Part shown: in pieces, positions 57,595 through 64,000 of the stretch
Layout: each line of letters begins with the position of its first letter
How positions within the stretch are numbered: position 1 is the stretch's first letter
Assembly: GCA_000467715.1 (NCBI GenBank)
Contig: AJFK01000021.1
Span: 1 to 64,000 of the forward strand
Direction of reading: 5' to 3'
Source of the DNA: Hysterium pulicare CBS 123377
Lineage: Eukaryota > Ascomycota > Dothideomycetes > Hysteriales > Hysteriaceae
DNA length: 64,000 bases
Position numbers and translations under genes: made by a program
The notes under the pieces: generated by a model
Seen by the model: the letters and a program-made list of their open reading frames with translations, nothing else
What the model was told of the DNA's origin: nothing
Databases searched by the model: none

Positions 57595-60500
57595 TCAAGT
57601 TCTGCCCAAATACGTCCATCGCAGTGGTTGGTCGTCTGCTGCAAGACCCCTCACTTTAATGACCTGTTCATCACCTGGGACCACGTCGATAGCGCTGTCG
57701 TTGATCAGAACGCCAGTGCGCTCTTCGAATACGAGGCCTTTCGTAGGCTTGCATGCCTTGACCAGGATTTTGTCTCCTGTAAAGTGGACTTCGACGCCTC
57801 TGTCGTCAAAGCTGAGATACTTGAGAGGTTGGGGCCAGTCAACGTCGCGGGAGACAATCTCGTCGTCGATCCACACCCTTGCAGCCAAAACGTGAGGCTC
57901 TTCATTGATGTTATCAATCGATCCTGCTAGTACATCCGTAGTGCCGTTCGCTGCGATCTTAATATCCCTCTTGACAATCGATGCCTTAACCTCTTTGCCT
58001 GTGGCAACCGAAATAAATCGGAGTTCAACAGTAGCCGTTAGTTCGTGCGGTAGGTTGCTAGCAACCCACAGCTCATAGGTGCTCGACTTCGGAACTCGGG
58101 CATGAACGACACTCCAGTCATGATGTGCTCGCTTGACTGCTACAGCGACAGGAGCCAAGACGCGCCTCATGGCATAATATGCTGGCTTTTTGCGGAGGAA
58201 GTAGTCCACAATTGACCATGACGTGACAGGCCAACAGTCGTTAAGCTGCCATACCAAAGCGCCTCCGCAGAAGCGCTGCTGGCCCCACTGTCTTCTCCAC
58301 CCACGATATCCGAACATTAGGGCTTCGGCTTGGGAGAGTTGCGTAAGATGGATAAATGCCTGTTATGCAGTAGTTCAACAAGGATACTTTAATAACAGCA
58401 TCTCGAGTCAGACTCACTTCAAGATCTGTCTTAGTCCTGAAATTCTCCACCAAATATGTTGCAATTCTGCGCTCATGACCGTCTGCTTTGTTGTGGAAGT
58501 CTAGCATATGCGACTCTGGGTATAGTTGGGCAGGATCCGTGCAATAATACTTGATAGTATCAATATGTGGGAATGCCTCCATACCGAATTCGCTATTGAA
58601 GCGACCACCAAGGGTGTCGAAAATTTGGTACTTTTCCTGCGTGCCATGCCACACTGAAAAAAATCTGTCAGTCGCCAAGGCTAGAGCTCCGATGATCTGG
58701 TCTTCTCACCATTCCATTGGTGCATATCACCGACTTTGGTGTTCGAAGTAATCAATCCGTCGCCCCAAGGGCTGCCAGGGTGGTAAGGCACATGCGGGCT
58801 TTCTGCTTCCACAACCTCGGGCAGCAGCTAAATAAAGAACATTTGTCAATACGGCTGAAAATACAGAGGAACCGGCGCAGGTGCTTACCTTTTCATAAAT
58901 GTATCTTGCTGGAAAATTGGTTTTCAGCCAATTCTCCGGGCTTTGGTCCTCATAATCGTAAGTCAATCCAAACTGTTCCTGTACCTGGTAATCTTCATTA
59001 TTGCCCGCGTAGATCACTATCGAAGGGTGATGGCGTAGCCTGCCAACGTTCGCAACGCATTCGCTACGGATTGAGTGGAGAATCTGAGGCCATGTTGGGT
59101 AATTGCCACAGCCAAACATGAAATCCTGCCAGACAAGGACTCCAAGCTCATCGCATAAATCGTAGAAAACATCTTCTTCCCAAATGCCTCCTCCCCAAAT
59201 CCTATAGGCCCAGTCAGAAGCGATACATCGATCGAAACCTCTTGCGGTCAGAATAAATTGCGCGAGCTGCATACCGTATCATGACTTGATAGCCATCAAC
59301 CATCATTTCCAGCCATTTACGATATTTCTCAATCGTCACTCTTGGCGTAAAACTATCGGCAGGGATCCAATCAGATCCACCGCAAAAGACGTCAACACCG
59401 TTGATACGGAAAAAGAAGGTCTTCCCGATATCGTCTCGCTCTTGGACGAGCTCGCCTTTGCGGAATCCAGTGCGTCGGGTAGCGGAATGCAAATCAACAT
59501 CGCCAGATGACACTGTTGCAGTCACTTGGTACAACGATTGAGCGCCATATCCATGTGGGTACCAGAGTTTGGGCTTGTTCACACAGAAGTGCACTTGAGC
59601 TTCGCCTTTGCTGTTGACATCTGCTAACCCTTTGAAAACCGACTCATCTTCACTCTGTATTTCAAAGGCAACGCTGTTGCCTGATTGACCTTCTACCTGT
59701 GTTACAATTGTGCCACTGACAGAGTTGAAACTAGGGTCGAGATCGTAATCGATTCGGAGGTCGGAAATCCTGGATTGGTAGGTTTCTAATCGTACTGATC
59801 GCCATGGACCGCAGGTATTTAGCACAGGGCCCCAATCCCATCCCCTACGACAGGTTAGCACGTTGAGTCCCTTCCCTTCCATAATGGTCTTGCAAATCGG
59901 GAACTTCAGATATCGTTCTTATCTGTCCGTTCAAAATCAATCCCCCTGGTATACAGCTGTTTGGAATAATGTGAACCGATAAGGCCACTTCAATGTGTTC
60001 TCTGAAGTCCAAGCTATCCCAGCAAACCTTACATCAAAGGAATAGACAGCGGCGGGCATGACTTTCGGAGCTCCTCTTCTCACTGTATCCGACTTCATGT
60101 CTACTCACCAATGATATTGTGCCTTCCTGACGGCCAGCCTTGCCATATCGCCATTGAATCCAACCCATGTATGCTCTGGATGTCTTTCTTTCAGTTCTAT
60201 TGCTCTTAGCCTCGCTGAAGCGAAGTCCATCTCAAGAATGTTATCGGATCCTGATTGCAATTGATTGGTAACGTCAAGTCGGTGTGGTATGAACATGTTG
60301 TCGCTGGTAAGAATAGTCTCCCCATTGAGCTTGACTGTAGCAAAGGTGTCCAAGCCGTCGAAAGCCAACACTGAAACGGTGCCCTCCTGTGGTGGAGCAA
60401 GCTCTGGAAGCTTGACTTTGTATGTCCATGACTTATCAGCGACCCATTCTGCCTTTAGCTCATTGAATCCGAGGAAGGGATCCGGAATTCTAAGCAGTTA

Positions 60501-60691
60501 TCGGCGTCAGTCAATGCCATGGTGTTCCCGTTGATCCCGAGGCAGAAGACATACTTCTTATTGTCGATGAGGTCGAGGTGGACGTTCGTTGGGACTCGAG
60601 CAACCGGTAACCAGGCATCCTCGGAGGTTTCGTCGGTCTGCTTAAAGAGCCATCCCAAAGTTAATTCGTGAACTGCTAGAGCTTTGAGCAT
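57595..60691 (-). CDS. mndB: GH2 beta-mannosidase B (intracellular type)
   Basis: Seven exons (minus) give 839 residues: 60691-60555, 60489-60109, 59844-59275, 59201-58889, 58827-58710, 58653-58418 and 58359-57595. There is no signal peptide, as in the type B enzymes. The N-terminal sugar-binding domain is followed by KAQYHWGWDWGPVLNTCGP, assembled across a 264-nt intron, and VIRIWGGGIWEED across the next. The catalytic acid/base is Glu432 in YAGNNED and the nucleophile Glu528 in FNSEFGMEAFP. The C-terminal beta-domains end LRWTYLGRT. It removes mannose from the non-reducing end of manno-oligosaccharides, the last step of mannan breakdown. It sits beside a ManR-like regulator on the same strand and has a CGG-N11-CCG palindrome about 160 bp upstream. 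Confidence 0.95.
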
Positions 60692-62002
60692 GATATTGGC
60701 GCGTTTTGAGACTCGAGGAAGGGCACAAAGCTGCAGAATTGTGCCGCACTCAGCGGGAGGACAGTATATGATAACATTTTTTTGGATAGGTCTGACTACA
60801 TATAGCGGGCTTTAGTCTTTTTGGACACGGCACGGTCGAGCAAGTTAAACGGAGGGATTGAAGCCGATGGCTCTCTATCGAGAGTTTGTGTTACCATGAG
60901 CTGCGGAGCTCTTGATGCAAGAGTCGAAAATGGTGCGGTCCGTTTCCAACACGGTTAGTGGAACGAGGGTTTGGCGGGGACGTGGGACAATCAGGCCAGG
61001 CGTGTACATAACAGACAAGATGCTTCCTGGAACAGACGCGGAAATACCTGCAACAACGGGACGGCGAGTGTCCTCCGTGACGTGAAAATGGCCGTTGATG
61101 AATGCTTAATGGCGAGAACGGCGACATGTGCTGCCCTCGTGGCCATTGTTCCGACGCAGGATCCCGCCACACACGGCATGCTCTTCAGCACGGCATACCT
61201 AAATAGGATTTTCCATTCTGAACCACACGTCGCGTATTGGCTCAATGGATTGCACAAAAGACATTGTATTTGTGCTTCCATGAACTTTGGCCCCCACGTG
61301 GAGTGTTTCAGATGTATAGATCGCTCCGCCTACATCTTCACACCACTGCCAACATATCCATGGAGTTTTCATGTCGTACATCAACCTCGAACCACTATAA
61401 ATAATGAGATTGAGGTCGCACATAATCAGATAACAATATGACCATTATTGATATACTTCCTAGGGGAGCAGTACTTTGCTTTATGTGAAGCACGTAGAAC
61501 CGTCCCAAGCGCTTCCCCGACCACATCTTCAGGTACGGAGGAGAGATCTCCAAATGCTACATCGAGATCTTCTTATTACTTGGTGGCCCAATTTAGCCGG
61601 TCTGTTTCGATCAGCCTCTGTACCATGTGGTCGAGGTGACGTACAGGCGTAACGATGCAAGATCGCGGGCATCGATGTTAATAGCCACCGGCCGATTGCG
61701 AGGCTAGTCGAGAATTGCGGTGCAGAAACAGTTCATTCGTGAAGTCAGCTAGAAATCAAGGCCTGTTTCCACACTCGAGAATTTGAGGCTTGGAGATATT
61801 TCAAGACTTCAGAACCTGTAAGTTGGCAGCACGCGACGTGGGACTGATGCAATATAGAACAAGCTTCGACCAATAGTCACTGTATTGACTCTGACAGAAC
61901 AAGGAAAAGGGTATCTAAAAATGCAGAATTATACAAAGACTCAACCTGGAACTGCCCAATGGGGATTACTCAATGGCTCTTGCTCATATGCCCAAGGTGA
62001 GC
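60692..62002. other. Beta-mannosidase promoter and 3' flank of the thaumatin-like gene
   Basis: 1.3 kb. The left part carries a CGG-N11-CCG palindrome (60850-60866) and a CAGAAT word near 60732. Open frames further right (61000-61640) are short and unrecognised. Confidence 0.45.
60850..60866. promoter_or_regulatory. CGG-N11-CCG palindrome, candidate Zn2Cys6 binding site
   Basis: CGGAGGGATTGAAGCCG is an inverted CGG pair with 11-base spacing, the arrangement bound by Gal4-type Zn2Cys6 dimers. It lies 159 bp before the beta-mannosidase ATG. Reported ClrB sites use an 8-base spacing (from memory), so this spacing does not by itself point to that factor. Chance occurrence is possible. Confidence 0.35.
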
Positions 62003-63335
62003 TCACAATGCCGATGCGAAACCAAAACAACATACAAGGACTGCAGCCAAGAAGAGCGCGGAACGAGGAGGTCCACTCATATGCGATGCAACATTGTCGG
62101 ACCTCTTCATGATCCACATAGATTGGTCGGCATTGCGGTTCGATTTCGAAGCCTGTCCGCTTTGGGCTGATTCCGTGGCTAGAATGTTAGTTGACCGAGC
62201 TCCGGGGCAGAACACGACCTCAAAACCAGCTCCGGCTGGTATTATGAAAGTAGAGGTCTGGTCATCAAATGCTAAGTATTCAGCAGTCAGCATAGCTGCA
62301 CTACTGGTAGAACGTAACGTGGCAGATATTGACTAAGATATAGTGCCGAGCCGACTTACCATAACTGTAGGCATCAGGGCAAACACCCTTGGCGGCTTTC
62401 GAGTATTCGCTCGGTTGACATGTGCTTGGCGAATCGTGATCTCCAGCGCAGCAGTCTGCAGGATCGTTGTTCTTTGCACAAGCGGAGTAACAAGGATCAA
62501 ATGCTGGCCGTTGGATATTGTCATCAGGGTACGGGTAGACGCCATCCCCGGGTTTGTCTGGTGGGTCCATCTGCAGGTCCCAGGGACACCATCTAGAAAC
62601 TTGCTGGTCATCAACTTTCTCGTCGAATGGCAATGGGTAAGTAGTATTGGTTCCAAGGAAGTACTGGTAACCGCTTGTATATGGGTCGTAGCCTTTCTGC
62701 TGTAAGAGGCCAACGGTGCCCTGGCAGGAAGGGTTGGTAAGGTTTGGAGGAATATCATCCAGACTGGAATTTGCCAGAGGTTGCATAACTATCGCCATGG
62801 GCACGTTGTACCCATCGACCAGGGAAATGTCATAGTACGTATGCCCGTCGCCAGCATCTAGCGTGAACTCAGCCAATGACACTGGTGTGTCTCCCTATAT
62901 GACCATTAGACAATTTTAGTAGCAAGACACAACAACGAGTCATCAACCTACAGTGACAACACAGTTGACGATCCCATTGCAATCTCCTGTTCCGCATGCT
63001 TTTCCGCCCCCGTTGGAGGGGCCTGTGCCTTGATCGTTGAAAGAGCAGTTCGTTCTTCCCCATACACGTCCTTGCCAATCCTCCGATACAGTCTGATTGT
63101 TGCTGTTACCAGGGTCCAATTTAAAACCTGTCTGAGGAGGTCCATAACCAGACTGTGTTGATATACCGGGGTAGATGGTTTCTGGACAGTAATTGGTAAC
63201 GATGAGGGGCGTGTTCGAATCTTTCCTTTTCGTTTTGAGTGGTGCTTTAGTTGCCATATGATGCAATCCGCTTGCGATAGGCAAGCCCGATAGTGCCAGC
63301 ATAGCCATGCAGATATGGAAGATGGGTGGGCGCAT
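62003..63335 (-). CDS. Thaumatin-like protein, possibly GPI-anchored
   Basis: Exons (minus) 63335-62952, 62894-62360 and 62271-62003 give 395 residues. I chose the ATG at 63335 because MRPPIFHICMAMLALSGLPIASG is a good signal peptide; in-frame ATGs lie upstream at 63377 and 63446. The thaumatin fold shows in IVTNYCPETIYPGISTQSG, DWQGRVWGRTNCSF, CGTGDCNG, GDTPVSLAEFTLD, YYDISLVDGYNVPM and the cysteine pairs DPCYSACAK and DCCAGDHDS, with PDAYSYAFDD across the last splice. The C-terminus has a Ser/Asn-rich stretch, a small-residue site (SGPP) and a hydrophobic tail (ALFLAAVLVCCFGFASAL), the layout of a GPI-anchor signal. Family members bind or cut beta-1,3-glucan; here the protein would sit on the cell wall or membrane. 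Confidence 0.88.
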
Positions 63336-63471
63336 GCCCGCCGGCCGGGCACCCTGTCTGGTCCTCTGACAGGTCATAATGAGAAGAGAAGACTTCCTGC
63401 TACGAGATCCTGCTCCAGGGAAGATGTTTAGAAAGCCAAGAAGCACGCAAAGGGATATAAGGTTTAGGTTG
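63336..63471. other. 5' flank of the thaumatin-like gene
   Basis: Short spacer, open in the thaumatin-like frame up to 63446. It could encode extra N-terminal residues if an upstream ATG is used. Confidence 0.4.
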
Positions 63472-63765
63472 TTAAAGTTGTAAACGTTTAGTAAGGGTAG
63501 GGAAATATTTCAAGGACCAGCCAGTGATTGTCCAGCATGCGATCAAAAAGAAGAGCGGAGGTGTTAAGGAGAGGACAAGTGAAGCCAGACGCCAGCGTCC
63601 GTAGGAAACTTGGAAAACTTGAATGGCAGGATAACTTGACGATCTTTGCTCGTATGAAGCAGTTGCGAGTCGCGGCGGTTGCCGATATCGATGTGGGCCT
63701 GTGACGTAGTTTCTGTACCTGCCAAGAAGTGTAAAGTCAGGGTCCAGCTCAGATCCACCAATCAT
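63472..63765 (-). CDS. Small unassigned ORF with one membrane helix
   Basis: From ATG 63765 (MIGGSELDPDFTLLG) there are 97 residues; the frame is open further upstream without an ATG. One hydrophobic segment near the C-terminus (LASLVLSLTPPLFFLIACW) follows a basic stretch (SYGRWR), a plan common at the start of larger fungal multi-pass proteins. No continuation by splicing was found. It may be a real small membrane protein, the remnant of a longer gene, or part of the leader of the thaumatin-like gene. Confidence 0.3.
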   Translation of the reverse strand: MIGGSELDPDFTLLGRYRNYVTGPHRYRQPPRLATASYEQRSSSYPAIQVFQVSYGRWRLASLVLSLTPPLFFLIACWTITGWSLKYFPTLTKRLQL

Positions 63766-64000
63766 CGCGTCACTCAACGATCGCTCTGAAACGCGCGGCC
63801 CTGGAATCGCGGGAGGTGAATAAATGAACAAATCTGCTGCTCGTCGATGCTATCATCATTCTTTATTCATTCTTTAGTTTAAAGTGAATTTTGTAAAGGA
63901 TGGGTAGAAATATGAGTGACGGGCAGGAAACAGCAATGCATCTAGAAGGTCAATGAGCCCGCAGAGCTACATGAGCACGATGACAGTAAAGACTTTGCTC
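63766..64000. other. Right edge of window, nothing recognised
   Basis: 235 bp with no supported feature. Confidence 0.4.

Noticed and set aside
60109-60489. Possible break in the beta-mannosidase between the exon ending at 60109 and the one starting at 59844
   Set aside because: A 264-nt intron with GTGAGT and CGTAG joins QYHW and GWDWGP in correct phase, as the family requires; the gene is intact.
1-64000. tRNA and 5S rRNA genes
   Set aside because: Scanned for GGTTCRANNCC-type B boxes on both strands and the fungal 5S core; no candidate with a matching A box or cloverleaf.
1-64000. Secondary-metabolite gene cluster
   Set aside because: The Zn2Cys6 factor, secreted enzymes and hydroxylase are each explained otherwise, and no PKS, NRPS, terpene cyclase or prenyltransferase is present.
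1-64000. CRISPR array or prokaryotic operon features
   Set aside because: All genes are eukaryotic and intron-bearing; no regularly spaced repeats.

Overview
The window is nuclear DNA of a filamentous ascomycete (Pezizomycotina; Leotiomycetes is a guess from overall gene character). The basis is the gene structure: intron-split genes with short introns (mostly about 45-150 nt), GTAAGT/GTATGT-type donors and CTAAC/CTGAC-like branch points, and fungal-only families (DUF1996, Zn2Cys6 regulator, Scs7, Hsp104, hybrid histidine kinase). No rRNA, tRNA, CRISPR array or secondary-metabolite core gene was found. For every spliced protein listed with an exon model, the exon lengths sum to a multiple of three, except the GH1 gene, which is off by five bases at a pentanucleotide repeat.

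Layout. 0-5 kb: 3' part of a conserved fungal protein (DUF8004-like), a tentative small spliced gene, and a hemerythrin-like protein. 7-14.3 kb is a gene-expression block: fibrillarin and ribosomal protein uL22 (L17) diverge from one 252-bp promoter, followed by a TFIIIC tau55 (Tfc7)-like phosphatase-domain protein, ribosomal protein uS8 (S22), and a cytosolic-looking LysM protein with a RING-like zinc knuckle. 15.6-28 kb: a four-helix MARVEL-like membrane protein, a GAF hybrid histidine kinase, a GH1 beta-glucosidase whose frame is broken near its 3' end, and Hsp104 behind a perfect heat-shock element. 28.6-41 kb: a ribonucleotide-reductase inhibitor of the Spd1/Dif1 type, importin beta (Kap95), a mitochondrial-type PP2C, and a lineage-restricted coiled-coil protein.

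41-44.8 kb is a gene-free, A+T-rich, decayed stretch with a diverged direct repeat. It is followed at 44.8-47.1 kb by two divergent secreted-protein genes, a small cysteine-bearing protein and a DUF1996 protein. 48.5-52.6 kb: an RBM39/Rsd1-type splicing factor and the sphingolipid fatty-acid 2-hydroxylase Scs7. 54-60.9 kb: a Zn2Cys6 regulator resembling ManR/ClrB/CLR-2 next to an intracellular GH2 beta-mannosidase, whose promoter carries a CGG-N11-CCG palindrome; this looks like a small mannan-utilisation locus. 62-63.8 kb: a thaumatin-like protein with a possible GPI-anchor tail, and a small unassigned membrane ORF.

Most genes are ordinary housekeeping genes. The points most worth a second look are the regulator/beta-mannosidase pair, a phase-correct alternative last exon in the Tfc7-like gene that would give it a membrane tail, the pentanucleotide-repeat break in the GH1 gene, and the decayed AT-rich zone next to secreted-protein genes.
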